A stretch of DNA of 64,000 nucleotides from Niveibacterium microcysteis. Lineage in GTDB: Bacteria; Pseudomonadota; Gammaproteobacteria; Burkholderiales; Rhodocyclaceae. The notes below the pieces were generated by a model. That model had not been told where the DNA came from, ran no database searches, and saw nothing but the letters and a program-made list of their open reading frames with translations. Made by a program: the position numbers and the translations under genes. Of this stretch, positions 38,701-47,494 are shown piece after piece; position 1 is the first letter of the stretch, and every line of letters begins with the position of its first letter. The stretch covers positions 3,472,001 through 3,536,000 of the forward strand of contig NZ_CP071060.1 of the NCBI RefSeq assembly GCF_017161445.1. The letters run 5' to 3'.

Positions 38701-38838
38701 CGGTTGATGGGGAGTAGCTCACTTCTGCTGCGTCGTCACCACGATCGCTGACGCGATCCGGCGCACAGGCGGGCCCGCGAGGGGCCGCGAGCGAGACCGT
38801 TACCGGCATGTCCGGCGCGGTCGCTCGTCCATCCAACG
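38701..38838 (+). promoter_or_regulatory. Candidate yybP-ykoY (manganese) riboswitch aptamer upstream of htpX
   Basis: The leader carries GGGGAGTAGC at 38709-38718, the hallmark 5' loop of the yybP-ykoY aptamer, and GAGACC at 38793-38798, which matches the conserved 3' loop that binds manganese. The closing stem P1 can be drawn: GTTGATGG (38703-38710) pairs with CCATCCAAC (38829-38837) with one bulged C. An intrinsic terminator follows six bases later. The class normally senses Mn2+ and turns genes on. Recognition is from motif memory, and covariance scoring was not possible. Confidence 0.78.
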
Positions 38839-38843
38839 GAGAG

Positions 38844-38876
38844 GGGCCTTGTCCGGCAACGGCGCAAGGCCCTTTT
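38844..38876 (+). terminator. Leader terminator between riboswitch and htpX
   Basis: GGGCCTTG (38844-38851) pairs with CAAGGCCC (38865-38872), with an inner CCG-GCAA-CGG tetraloop hairpin, followed by TTTTCGTTT. It lies 53 bases before the htpX start and 6 bases after the aptamer, so it looks like the expression platform of a transcriptional switch. An antiterminator would have to free htpX transcription when ligand binds. Confidence 0.9.
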
Positions 38877-38928
38877 CGTTTCACGGGCCGTGCGCCGGAT
38901 CGATCAACGCGCATTGAAAGGAAAACCT

Positions 38929-39804
38929 GTGAAACGCGTTCTGCTGCTTGTCGCGACCAACGTCGCGATCGTCATCCTGCTGTCGATCACCGCCCGTCTG
39001 TTGGGGCTGGATCGCTACCTCGAAGCCAACGGCAGCCTGAACCTGCAGAGCCTGCTCGTGTTCTGCGCGATCTTCGGCTTCGGTGGCGCCTTTGTGTCGC
39101 TCGCCATTTCGAAGTGGATGGCCAAGTTCTCGACCGGCGCCCAGGTCATCACGCAACCGCGCAATCAGGTCGAGGCCTGGCTGCTCGACACGGTGGCGCG
39201 TCAGGCGCAGGCCGCTGGCATCAAGATGCCGGAAGTGGCGGTGTATGACTCGCCGGAGCTCAACGCGTTCGCCACCGGACCGAGCCGCAACAACGCCCTG
39301 GTGGCCGTGTCAACCGGGCTTCTGCACAACATGCGGCCCGACGAAGTGGAAGCGGTGTTGGCGCACGAAGTCAGCCACGTAGCAAACGGTGACATGGTGA
39401 CGCTGACGCTGATCCAGGGCGTCGTGAACACCTTCGTCATGTTCATCGCGCGCATTGTCGGCAACGTGGTCGACAAGCTGGTGTTCAAGAACGAGGAAGG
39501 GCACGGCCCGGCGTTTTTTGTCACCACCATCGTCGCCGAGCTGGTGCTGGGCGTGCTGGCTTCGATCATCGTCATGTGGTTCTCGCGTCAGCGTGAATTC
39601 CGCGCAGATGCAGGTGCCGCAAAGCTGGTTGGCGCCACACCGATGATCAACGCGCTTGAACGCCTGAAGCTCAACGCCGAAGGCGGCGCCCTGCCGGACG
39701 GTGTGAAGGCGCTCGGCATCTCGGGTGGGCCGGCGTTCATGAAACTCTTCATGTCGCACCCGCCGCTTGATGAACGCATTGCCGCGCTGCGCGCCAGCCG
39801 CTAA
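38929..39804 (+). CDS. htpX: Membrane zinc metalloprotease HtpX
   Basis: Encodes 291 residues from GTG 38929, eight bases after AAGGAAA. HtpX is an M48 protease that degrades misfolded membrane proteins alongside FtsH. Helices lie at about 5-22, 40-60, 155-175 and 190-212, with the active site HEVSH at 146-150 and the third zinc ligand Glu in [10 protein letters not shown] near 223. Normal length. It is preceded by the riboswitch and terminator and followed after 10 bases by a terB-like gene, so the switch would control both. Confidence 0.96.
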   Translation: MKRVLLLVATNVAIVILLSITARLLGLDRYLEANGSLNLQSLLVFCAIFGFGGAFVSLAISKWMAKFSTGAQVITQPRNQVEAWLLDTVARQAQAAGIKMPEVAVYDSPELNAFATGPSRNNALVAVSTGLLHNMRPDEVEAVLAHEVSHVANGDMVTLTLIQGVVNTFVMFIARIVGNVVDKLVFKNEEGHGPAFFVTTIVAELVLGVLASIIVMWFSRQREFRADAGAAKLVGATPMINALERLKLNAEGGALPDGVKALGISGGPAFMKLFMSHPPLDERIAALRASR

Positions 39805-39814
39805 GGAGATCCGC

Positions 39815-40246
39815 ATGACCCCGATCCGTACCTATCCGGAAAACAGCCCGCAGGCCGTCGGCCGCATCGTCGCAATGATGATGGTCGCGGACGGCAGCCT
39901 CGCCGAGGCCGAACTGGCAGCACTCTCCGACCCGGAGCATCTCGCCAGCGTGGGCCTCGACGCCCACGGGCTACGCACGGTGCTGGCCGACCATCTGGTC
40001 GACGTGGCGCTGGCCAGCCCGAAACCGCACGAAGCACGGGTGAATGACCCGGCGATTCTCGACCAGGTGCTCGCACCGGTCACCGACCCCGCGCTGCGTC
40101 TGAAAGCGTGTGCGCTGGCGATCCACGCAAGCGGCGCAGACGAACAGATCGCGCCGGCGGAGCAGGCAGTGCTGCACTACATGCTCGATCAGTGGGGTTT
40201 GACGCTGGAACAGCTGCATGACTATCTGGCGCAGCACCTGAACTGA
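39815..40246 (+). CDS. TerB-like (tellurite resistance) helical protein
   Basis: Encodes 143 residues from ATG 39815 with AAGGAGA seven bases upstream; the longer frame overlaps htpX. The protein is mostly helical, with two EF-like acidic repeats typical of TerB-fold proteins (AMMMVADGSLAEAELAAL near 23-40 and IHASGADEQIAPAEQAVLHYML near 103-124). TerB proteins are thought to bind metal and associate with TerC membrane proteins. The exact function is unknown. It forms an operon with htpX and ends at a strong terminator. Confidence 0.82.
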   Translation: MTPIRTYPENSPQAVGRIVAMMMVADGSLAEAELAALSDPEHLASVGLDAHGLRTVLADHLVDVALASPKPHEARVNDPAILDQVLAPVTDPALRLKACALAIHASGADEQIAPAEQAVLHYMLDQWGLTLEQLHDYLAQHLN

Positions 40247-40255
40247 GCCATCACG

Positions 40256-40281
40256 ACGACGCCCAAACGGGCGTCGTTTTT
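40256..40281 (+). terminator. Rho-independent terminator after terB-like gene
   Basis: ACGACGCCC (40256-40264), AAAC loop, GGGCGTCGT (40269-40277), then TTTT. It is a perfect 9-base-pair stem and is placed between convergent genes. Confidence 0.95.
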
Positions 40282-40284
40282 CTT

Positions 40285-40923
40285 TCAGGTGGTCGGCCGA
40301 CTGACCGACAGCAGACGCAAGCCCACGCCAAGAAATGCCACCCCGGTGACTCGGTTCACCCATACGCGCCACATGCCAGAGCCGCTGATCCGCGCAGCGA
40401 GCCGGCCAGACGCCCACGCCATGCCACTGTTGTAGACGGTAGAGAGCCCGACGAAGATCGCGCCAAGGATCAGCAGCGCCGTGGTGGTGCCCGGCACCCC
40501 GGGGCGGATGAACTGCGGAAAGAAGGACACCATGAACAACACCACCTTGGGATTCAGCAGGTTGGTCAAGTAAGCGCGTAGCAGCAGTCCGCGACGAGAG
40601 ACGCGCGGCGCCTCCACGCGTTGCGCAGGGGCTTCGCCTTTGTCGCGCAGCATCGTGATACCGAGCCAGACGAGATAGATCGCGCCCGCCACCTTGAGCG
40701 TGTTGAACGCCGTTTCAGACGCCAGCAATAGCGCCGACAGACCGAGCACCGCAAACAGCACATGCGTCGCGCAACCCAGCGAGATGCCCATCGCAGCCAG
40801 CAGTCCTGCGCGATGCCCGCGTGAGACGCTCTGCCCCACGATCAGCATCGTGTCGGGCCCCGGCGTGACGTTGAGCACCATCACCGCCAGCACGAAGAGC
40901 CAAGGATTCGAAATCGCCGCCAT
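40285..40923 (-). CDS. LysE/RhtB family amino-acid exporter
   Basis: Encodes 212 residues from ATG 40923, with GGGAGCAGG just upstream (a TTG four codons earlier is not needed). Six hydrophobic helices and the family signature VTPGPDTMLIVGQSVSRG (about 19-36) identify the RhtB/LysE exporter group, which expels amino acids such as threonine, homoserine or leucine. The substrate cannot be assigned. It is divergent from the SBP-like gene at 40981. Confidence 0.93.
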   Translation of the reverse strand: MAAISNPWLFVLAVMVLNVTPGPDTMLIVGQSVSRGHRAGLLAAMGISLGCATHVLFAVLGLSALLLASETAFNTLKVAGAIYLVWLGITMLRDKGEAPAQRVEAPRVSRRGLLLRAYLTNLLNPKVVLFMVSFFPQFIRPGVPGTTTALLILGAIFVGLSTVYNSGMAWASGRLAARISGSGMWRVWVNRVTGVAFLGVGLRLLSVSRPTT

Positions 40924-40980
40924 GCCTGCTCCCAATCTTTAAGCCGTTCTCCACGAAGCCAGCGCAGTCTAAACTAAGGT

Positions 40981-41757
40981 ATGCGCCACACCCGCTCATA
41001 CACGTTCCATATCGCCCTCGTCGCGCTGGGCTGCATGCTGGCGATACCACCGGCCCACGCCGCACCGCCGCTTCGAGTCGCGCAGCTCGAATCGCTGCGC
41101 TACCCGCTGGTTGAGGTGGACGCGCAGGGCAAGGTCAGCGGAGGCCTGCTCAAGACACTCGGTGATCGAATCGCCGAAAAGCTGGGGACCAGCGCACAGC
41201 ACAGTCTGTGGTCGCGACGGCGCACCGAGGCGGCTGTGCTGGCGGGTGACGCCGACATTGCGTGCTATCTGAGCCCGATCTGGTCGGACGAAGCACGCGA
41301 CGGCCTCTGGAGTATCCCGGTGCTGCCGCAGATCGAACGGGTTGTGGCGCTGCGTGGCAAACGCTTGCCAAGCCAAGCGCCGCAGGACTTCAAAGGCCTG
41401 CGAGTAGCGATCATGCTCGGCTACCACTATCCGGCCATTCAGGGTCTGTTCGATGCCAAGGCGGCGCAGCCGGTTGAGGAGACCCGCGTCGACAACCTGT
41501 TCCGCCTGCTCCTCACCGATCGCGCGGACGTGCTGATCACGTCGGAGGCGGAAATCGAAGGCCAGTTCCGCCAGTTCCCTGCGCAGCGGGAACGTTTCGA
41601 GGTCGGCAAACAAGCCTTTACGACCGTGGATACGCAGTGTCTCGTGTCACCCAAATCGCCCTGGTCGCTCACGCAGGTCAACGCTGCGCTGAAAGCCCTC
41701 GTGAGCAGCGGCGAGATCGGACGCCTGGCCGCGCGCTACGGCCTGAGCATGCGCTAG
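40981..41757 (+). CDS. Periplasmic solute-binding protein, family 3-like
   Basis: Encodes 258 residues. A signal peptide (about 1-27, ending AHA) exports it. The mature protein has the two-lobed SBP_bac_3 shape, with a start LRVAQLESLRYPLVEVDAQGK, an aromatic-poor lobe 1 and an LGYHYPAIQGLF segment in lobe 2. Many such stand-alone proteins in beta-proteobacteria have no ABC partners and may act as orphan or sensor-linked binding proteins. None is adjacent here. A TAAACT box 9 bases before the ATG implies a very short or no leader. Confidence 0.85.
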   Translation: MRHTRSYTFHIALVALGCMLAIPPAHAAPPLRVAQLESLRYPLVEVDAQGKVSGGLLKTLGDRIAEKLGTSAQHSLWSRRRTEAAVLAGDADIACYLSPIWSDEARDGLWSIPVLPQIERVVALRGKRLPSQAPQDFKGLRVAIMLGYHYPAIQGLFDAKAAQPVEETRVDNLFRLLLTDRADVLITSEAEIEGQFRQFPAQRERFEVGKQAFTTVDTQCLVSPKSPWSLTQVNAALKALVSSGEIGRLAARYGLSMR

Positions 41758-42095
41758 AGGTTCTCGCGATCGCCCCGCGTGGTCGGGCTCGAAACGACGA
41801 GGAACACGACCTCGCGATCGAAGGGATTGCGAAACTGATGCGGGACGCCCGGCGGAATCTCGATCCCCTGCCCCGCCGCAAGAACAAGCACCTCACCTGC
41901 GCGCCACATCTCCGCGCGGCCCTCAAGGATGTAGAAGAACTGACGCGCCAGCGCATGGCGATGCGTCTGCTCCGACTTGCCTGGCGGCACGCGCTCCTGG
42001 ATCACGCTGAGTGCTGGGTCCTTGAGCAGATGCCAGCCGTCGCAGCCCTCGCCCCAGACGTAGTGTTCGGCATTCTCGGTGCTGACCACGCTCAT
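41754..42095 (-). CDS. Cupin-domain protein
   Basis: Encodes 113 residues, a single cupin barrel. The metal-binding motif 1 reads EQTHRHALARQFFYILEG and motif 2 PPGVPHQFRNP. It may bind a metal and act as an enzyme, or as a small-molecule sensor. The start overlaps the stop of the nitrilase gene by four bases (both minus strand). It probably works with the nitrilase on the same substrate. Substrate unknown. Confidence 0.87.
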   Translation of the reverse strand: MSVVSTENAEHYVWGEGCDGWHLLKDPALSVIQERVPPGKSEQTHRHALARQFFYILEGRAEMWRAGEVLVLAAGQGIEIPPGVPHQFRNPFDREVVFLVVSSPTTRGDRENL

Positions 42096-42922
42096 GCGGC
42101 ACCTCCCGCTTCACGATAGCGCTGCGGCGCATAGCGGCGTGCGAGGCGGCCACTTGCAGCGGCCAGGTCGATCGTGGTCACCAACAATCCTGGCCCCTCA
42201 TGCCCCAAGTGGGCGACGCAGCGGCCCTCTGGCGAAATCACCGCGCTGCCGGACACCGAATAGCGCAGGCCGACGTTCACGCTGGCAAACCAGATGCTGT
42301 TTTCAGCCGCGCGGCATTGCATGGCCTTTTCGTAGATCGGCCCGTCTGGGGCACCCCACTCGCGCAGCACCTCGCCCGCGAAATCACTGCCACCGAAGTG
42401 GGGGTGCAGCACCAGCTGCGCACCGCGCGCCGCCGCCCAGCGCACTGTTTCCGGGTAGCGCCAGCCTTCGTGGCAGATGACGATCCCGAAACGCAGCCCA
42501 CCCAGTTCGAACACTTGGCGCGTATCTCCCGGCGTGTAGGTGGCATCCTCATCCGGATCAAGCTGGTTCTTCGTCTGCGCCCCCACGACCTCGCCGTCTG
42601 GCCCGATCACCCACGCCAGAATGTGCAGCCCGCCTGCCTTGCTCGGCCACTCCATCGGCAGCACGACCGCGATGCGGTGCTGCCGGGCCAGCGCACGGGT
42701 CTGCTCCAGCGCCGCCGCGAGACCAGCCGCGTCATGCGCTTCGACGTCGAAATCCAGCCCGCGCATCCCCGGCACATAGGCCTCGGGGAAGCAGACCAGC
42801 GCTGCACCCGCTGTGGCCGCCTGGGCAACATAGTCGGCCACATGCCGCATGCCTTCGGCGATGGACCGAGCAAGTGGCGGCGCAGCAAGGGCAAGCGTAA
42901 AGGGGTTGGCAAGTGTGGTCAC
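42092..42922 (-). CDS. Carbon-nitrogen hydrolase (nitrilase superfamily)
   Basis: Encodes 276 residues from GTG 42922; the longer open frame runs backwards into ycaO and is rejected. The superfamily catalytic triad is complete: Glu47 (CFPEAYVPG), Lys118 (QTKNQLDP) and Cys150 (VICHEGWRYPE). Members hydrolyse amides, nitriles or carbamoyl compounds. The closest branch cannot be decided, and an aliphatic amidase or carbamoylputrescine-amidase-like enzyme is possible. It is transcribed with the cupin gene and diverges from ycaO. Confidence 0.9.
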   Translation of the reverse strand: MTTLANPFTLALAAPPLARSIAEGMRHVADYVAQAATAGAALVCFPEAYVPGMRGLDFDVEAHDAAGLAAALEQTRALARQHRIAVVLPMEWPSKAGGLHILAWVIGPDGEVVGAQTKNQLDPDEDATYTPGDTRQVFELGGLRFGIVICHEGWRYPETVRWAAARGAQLVLHPHFGGSDFAGEVLREWGAPDGPIYEKAMQCRAAENSIWFASVNVGLRYSVSGSAVISPEGRCVAHLGHEGPGLLVTTIDLAAASGRLARRYAPQRYREAGGAA

Positions 42923-43067
42923 GGTGTTCGACCTATGAAGACGAAGTGCGCGAGGATACGTGATCAGCGCCTCAGGCTCGCAAGTGCCGCACGCTTGTCC
43001 CCGGTCAGGGACGCCGGCCGCCCCACGCCGCAGAATCGCGGCCTTTCCTTCCCCCCGGAAATCCCCC

Positions 43068-44792
43068 ATGACCGCCCCCGAACATTTCATCCCGGGCAAG
43101 GACGCCTCACTCGAAGCGAGCATCGCGCGCCTGCAAGGCCTGCTCGCCGAGCGCGGCTTCCGGCTCGAAGAGCACGCCTGGCTCAACCCGGTCGCCGACT
43201 GCTGGTCGGTGCATCTGCGCGACGCCGATTGCCCGCTGCTCTACACCAACGGCAAGGGCGGTTCGCAGCTGGCAGCCCGCGCCAGCGCGCTTGGCGAATT
43301 TGTCGAGCGCGCAAGCTGCAATCACTTCTGGTCGCACTACCACCTTGGCGAGACGATCGCACAGCACGAGTTCGCCCACACGCCGCATGAGCGCTGGTTC
43401 CCGCTCGGTGAGGACGAAAGCTGGCCAAGCGGTTTGCTGGACGCCGCGTTGCAGGATTTCTACAACCCGGACGCCAGCGTGCCCGCCTCGCACCTTGTCG
43501 AGCACAACAGTGGCAACGCCGCTCGCGGCATCTGCGCGCTACCGCATGTACGCCAACGCGATGGCGAGACGCTGTGGATGCCGGTGAACCTGATCGGCAA
43601 TCTCTACGTCAGCAACGGGCTCGCGGCCGGCAATTCCGCCGAAGAGGCGCGGACCCAGGCGCTGTCGGAGATCCTTGAGCGCCATGTGAAGTTCCGCGTG
43701 CTGCGCGAAGATCTCTGCCTGCCCGAAGTGCCGGCCGAGGTGCTGGAGCGCCATCCGCGCATCGCCGCCGGCGTGGCTGCACTGCGCGACGCCGGCTTCG
43801 GCATCCGCGTTCAGGATGCTTCGCTCGGCGGTGAATTCCCGGTGATGGCGGTGACGTTGTTGAACCCGGCAGACCACGGCTGCTACGCCAGCTTCGGCGC
43901 ACACCCGCGCTTCGAGGTTGCGCTGGAACGTGCGCTCACCGAACTGCTGCAAGGGCGCGCGCTCGACGCACTCACGGGCTTTCCGCCGCCGGCCTTCGAC
44001 GCCGACGAGGTCGCCGATCCGTCGAACATCGAAACGCATTTCGTTGATTCATCCGGCGTCGTCGGTTGGCGGCTGCTCGCAGGCACGCCGGACTTCGACT
44101 TTGCGGACTGGGATTTTGCCGGCAGCACAGCAGACGAATTCCGCCATCTGTGCGACACGATCCACGCCGCCGGGCACGACATCCTCATCGCGGACTTCGA
44201 TCACCTGGGCGCGTACGCCTGCCGCATCGTCGTGCCGGGCATGTCAGAGATTTACCCGGTCGAAGATCTGGAATGGGAGAACAACAGCGTCGGCAACCTG
44301 CTGCGCCCGGCGCTGCAACGCTTGCCGGAGCTCGACGAGGCCGAGTGCGAAGCCTTGCGCGACGCGCTCGAAAGCCTTGATCTCGCCGACGAACGCCCGG
44401 TTGCCGCGTTGATCGGGCTCGCGCCCGACGTCGATTCGCCCTGGCGCACGCTTCGGGTCGGGGAGCTGAAGGCGCTGCTCGCACTGGCAGTTGGCGACAC
44501 CGACGCCGCTGCGGAGGGCTGCGCATGGGTCAGCCAGTTCGGCCACCTGGACGCGGCTCGAGCGCGCGTTTACCGGGCGCTGGAGGCCGTGCTGCGTCTG
44601 CCTCCGGGTGACCGCTACGGGCCGGCGCTCGATGCGCTCTACGGCAGAGAAGCGCTGGCCACTGCCGAAGCGCTTGCGAGCGGGAAGCTGCGCTTCTTCG
44701 GCCTTGATGTGCTGGGACCCAACTTCGAAGCCAGCGCCACGCATCAGCGGCTGCTCGCTGCCTATCGAAAGGTGTGGCCAACGCTTCGCTGA
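43068..44792 (+). CDS. ycaO: YcaO-type ATP-dependent cyclodehydratase-like protein
   Basis: Encodes 574 residues from ATG 43068. The protein matches the stand-alone E. coli YcaO group (586 residues): ATP-binding segments around NGKGGSQLAARASALGEFVERASCNHFWSHY (about 60-90) and the SEILERHVKFRV helix (about 200-211), then a C-terminal TPR-like domain. YcaO of E. coli affects beta-methylthiolation of ribosomal protein S12 by RimO, although its substrate is not settled. There is no RiPP precursor or partner nearby. It is divergent from the nitrilase-cupin pair. Confidence 0.93.
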   Translation: MTAPEHFIPGKDASLEASIARLQGLLAERGFRLEEHAWLNPVADCWSVHLRDADCPLLYTNGKGGSQLAARASALGEFVERASCNHFWSHYHLGETIAQHEFAHTPHERWFPLGEDESWPSGLLDAALQDFYNPDASVPASHLVEHNSGNAARGICALPHVRQRDGETLWMPVNLIGNLYVSNGLAAGNSAEEARTQALSEILERHVKFRVLREDLCLPEVPAEVLERHPRIAAGVAALRDAGFGIRVQDASLGGEFPVMAVTLLNPADHGCYASFGAHPRFEVALERALTELLQGRALDALTGFPPPAFDADEVADPSNIETHFVDSSGVVGWRLLAGTPDFDFADWDFAGSTADEFRHLCDTIHAAGHDILIADFDHLGAYACRIVVPGMSEIYPVEDLEWENNSVGNLLRPALQRLPELDEAECEALRDALESLDLADERPVAALIGLAPDVDSPWRTLRVGELKALLALAVGDTDAAAEGCAWVSQFGHLDAARARVYRALEAVLRLPPGDRYGPALDALYGREALATAEALASGKLRFFGLDVLGPNFEASATHQRLLAAYRKVWPTLR

Positions 44793-44849
44793 GTGCAGCG
44801 TCAACCTTGGGCCCGGTTCGCCTTTGCGTGCCGGGCCTGAGCGAGCGGC

Positions 44850-45110
44850 CTACTTGCCTTCCGGCTTCGCTTCCGCCTTGGCTTCGCCCTTGGTACGCCG
44901 GTAGACGATCTCCTTCGTGCCACCGTCGCAGGAGCCGACGATCTTGCCGTCCTTGCCTTCGCCCTTCGCGACGATCTCGAGGCTGTAGTCCTTCACCCCC
45001 TTGCCCTCGATCTTTTCCGTGATCTGCCCTTTCAGGGTTTCACAGTCCATCTTGGCAAATGCGGGCGCAACAGCCAGCGCACATGCCAGGCCAAGCACGA
45101 GCTTCTTCAT
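44850..45110 (-). CDS. DUF1161 periplasmic protein
   Basis: Encodes 86 residues from ATG 45110. A signal peptide (about 1-19, ending AFA) is followed by a small domain with the DUF1161 pattern MDCETLKGQITEKIEGKGV, two cysteines (one near the start, one in VGSCDGG) likely forming a disulfide, and a basic/acidic tail (KGEAKAEAKPEGK). Function unknown. The gene is monocistronic and convergent with ycaO. A GC-rich hairpin without a T tract lies between them (44810-44837). Confidence 0.86.
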   Translation of the reverse strand: MKKLVLGLACALAVAPAFAKMDCETLKGQITEKIEGKGVKDYSLEIVAKGEGKDGKIVGSCDGGTKEIVYRRTKGEAKAEAKPEGK

Positions 45111-45330
45111 CGCCTTCCTCCCAGGATACGGCCAGTCGTGGCCGCGTCGGCCAGCGCGCGCGCAGCGCCGCGCATGGCAAGCGCCAGCGTAACGGGCGGC
45201 GGCAACAAGTGCAGCCCCCGACCTGGTGTCGCATCGTGACGAATACAACACCACCTGCGCCGCCGGCGTAGCTGCCGGCGTGCCGCATAATCGCGGTCCT
45301 GATCCGCCCTTGCCCGACCGCCGCACAGCC

Positions 45331-46176
45331 ATGAACAAGACCTACGAAGTCCGCCCCGGCCAATCCGTCGAACTGCTGAAGGAACTCCATATCCTGACTC
45401 GCGACGGCAAGATGAACCAGGACAGCCGGCGCAAGCTCAAGCAGGTCTACCACCTGTATCACTTCATCGAACCGCTGCTGCAGGATGTACTCGGCAGCCA
45501 TGCGGACGTGAACCTGGTGGACCACGGGGCGGGCAAGTCCTATCTCGGCTTCATCCTGTACGACCTGTTCTTCAAGGAAGCCGCACCGCAAGGCACCGTC
45601 TGGGGCATCGAAACGCGCGACGAACTGGTGACGCGTTCGCGCGAGCTGGCGGCGCAGTTGGGCTTTGGCGGCATGCATTTCCTCAACCTGTCCGTAGCAG
45701 ATTCGATCACTTCGACCGCGCTGCCGGCGCGCATCGACGTCGTCACCGCGCTGCACGCCTGCAACACCGCCACTGATGACGCGATCCGCTTTGCCCTCGC
45801 CAAGCGTGCGCGCCATATCGTGCTGGTGCCCTGCTGCCAGGCCGAGGTGGCCGCGGTGCTGCGCAAAAACAAGGGGCGAGCGCTCAAGTCACCGCTGACC
45901 GAACTGTGGCGCCACCCGATCCACACGCGCGAATTTGGCAGCCAGGTCACCAATGTGTTGCGTTGCCTGCAACTGGAAGCGCATGGCTACCAGGTAAACG
46001 TGACCGAACTGGTAGGCTGGGAACACTCGATGAAGAACGAGCTGATCATCGCCAGCGACAAGAATCTGCCGCGCAATCGCCCAAGCGAACGCCTGCAGGA
46101 GATTCTGCAGACGCTGGGGCTGGAAGAGCTTGGCGAGCGCTTCTTCGTGCCCGCCGCCGCTGCTAAGTCGGCGTAG
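45331..46176 (+). CDS. SAM-dependent methyltransferase (Methyltransf_32-like)
   Basis: Encodes 281 residues from ATG 45331 (an earlier in-frame start lacks support). The SAM-binding motif is VDHGAGKSYLGFILYD (about residues 57-72). A characteristic VTALHACNTATDDAIRFA and VLVPCCQAEV (DxxP-like VPCC) follow; this form is found in the GSTCD-type methyltransferase-like group. It may act on RNA or a small molecule; the substrate is unknown. Its 3' end overlaps that of the FeeM-PilZ gene by 14 bases, convergently. Confidence 0.87.
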   Translation: MNKTYEVRPGQSVELLKELHILTRDGKMNQDSRRKLKQVYHLYHFIEPLLQDVLGSHADVNLVDHGAGKSYLGFILYDLFFKEAAPQGTVWGIETRDELVTRSRELAAQLGFGGMHFLNLSVADSITSTALPARIDVVTALHACNTATDDAIRFALAKRARHIVLVPCCQAEVAAVLRKNKGRALKSPLTELWRHPIHTREFGSQVTNVLRCLQLEAHGYQVNVTELVGWEHSMKNELIIASDKNLPRNRPSERLQEILQTLGLEELGERFFVPAAAAKSA

Positions 46177-47494
46177 ACAGGGGCCGCGACTCGCTGAGGA
46201 ACTGGGTCGCGTCGCCCAGTTCGTCATGCGTGCGCGCCATGCGCAGGGCGCGCACGAACTTGAGCCAGACCGGATCCGGCTCGACAAGCTTGAACATCGC
46301 AATCGCATCGCTGCTGCGGCCATGCCGCAACACCCGCGCGCGCAACATGCAACGATCGGCCTCGCCGAGTTCGACGAAAGCCACCCCCTCGGCATCGAGC
46401 GGGATCGATTCCTCGCACTGCGCACGGAAGCCGGTGCGCGAGCATTCGATGACCCGCATCGGATACACGCGCGAGCGCTGCCCGTCGGGCTGGCGAACAT
46501 GGAAACCGGCCGGGCACATTACCGAGAAGCGCTGGTGCTGACGCCGTTTGAGCTCGGTGCGGAATGAATCGTCCGGCAGCGGCGGCAGGTAGGCCTTGTA
46601 CGCGGGCAAGTCGTAGATGCCGTGCAGCAGCACCTTTTCGCGCTGGCTGGCGCGGCGGAAAGCGTCGGTACGTTGATTGAAGAAGTAGTTGATCAGCTCC
46701 GGCGTCATCACCGGGTCGTTGGTGGTGAAGAAACGCTTGTCCGGAAACTGGAAGTGCTTGAGCTTGAGCTCTAGGAAGTAGCGATGCAGGTTCTTCGACG
46801 GTGGCTGGTGCGCGTAGGCACGCCGGTAGAGCTCCGGCATCTTCTTCAGATCGAGATGCGCGCCCACGGCAGGTGCGCCGTTGACGAAGTCGTAGTGGCT
46901 CACCGGGTTCTGCCGCAGGCGCCGGAAGCACAGCAAGCCCTCGTACATCGGAATATGGCGCGGGTTCACCGCAATCACCAGGTGGCGCGTATCGAAGTAC
47001 TTCACCGCGTATTCGCGCATGAACTTCATCAGCGGGAACAGCACCAGACCGCCTCGCATGCGGAAGCGCTTATGCACGGCCAGCGCCGAAACTTCGGCGA
47101 TATTGCCGCCTTCGGCACGGATCGCATCGATATCGAAAATCCGCTGAAGCGGGAAGCCAAGCGCGCTTTCGCGGATCAGCGAAATCGTGCCAACGACTTG
47201 ATCGTCGTACTTCGCGAGCAGTGTGGTCGTCGTGGGCAGCGCGTGGTAGAGCGTGACACGCATGCCCGATTCGTCCGGCTGCATGAAGCCGGCGCCGACA
47301 TAGGCCTCGTGCAGCAGCTTGAAGCAGGCCTCCAGCTCCTCCCGCGTCTCAGCGAGCTTGAAGACCAGATTGTCCGGCGGCGTCTCTTCGCATCGCACAG
47401 CGTTGCGCAACAAAGCATTGCGTGAGCTGCGCGGCAACAAGCCGGCGGCGAGCCTCATCGTTTTGCGTGCAAGGTTGCGAATACGTCGCTTCAT
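46163..47494 (-). CDS. FeeM-type N-acyl amino acid synthase fused to PilZ domain
   Basis: Encodes 443 residues from ATG 47494 (a GTG immediately before it is the only alternative). Residues about 44-230 fit the GNAT-like FeeM fold, which joins a fatty acyl chain from acyl-ACP to an amino acid, with IRESALGFPLQRIFDID and IAEVSALAVHKRFR segments. A helical middle follows. Residues about 330-425 are a PilZ domain with the c-di-GMP RxxxR motif (RRQHQR) and an ECSRTGF version of [D/N]xSxxG. Basic N-terminus, no signal peptide. Control of lipid synthesis by c-di-GMP is my inference. Confidence 0.84.
   Translation of the reverse strand: MKRRIRNLARKTMRLAAGLLPRSSRNALLRNAVRCEETPPDNLVFKLAETREELEACFKLLHEAYVGAGFMQPDESGMRVTLYHALPTTTTLLAKYDDQVVGTISLIRESALGFPLQRIFDIDAIRAEGGNIAEVSALAVHKRFRMRGGLVLFPLMKFMREYAVKYFDTRHLVIAVNPRHIPMYEGLLCFRRLRQNPVSHYDFVNGAPAVGAHLDLKKMPELYRRAYAHQPPSKNLHRYFLELKLKHFQFPDKRFFTTNDPVMTPELINYFFNQRTDAFRRASQREKVLLHGIYDLPAYKAYLPPLPDDSFRTELKRRQHQRFSVMCPAGFHVRQPDGQRSRVYPMRVIECSRTGFRAQCEESIPLDAEGVAFVELGEADRCMLRARVLRHGRSSDAIAMFKLVEPDPVWLKFVRALRMARTHDELGDATQFLSESRPLSTPT

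Noticed and set aside
44810..44837. GGCCCGG/CCGGGCC hairpin between ycaO and the DUF1161 gene
   Set aside because: No T tract on either strand; could be a weak terminator but not supported.
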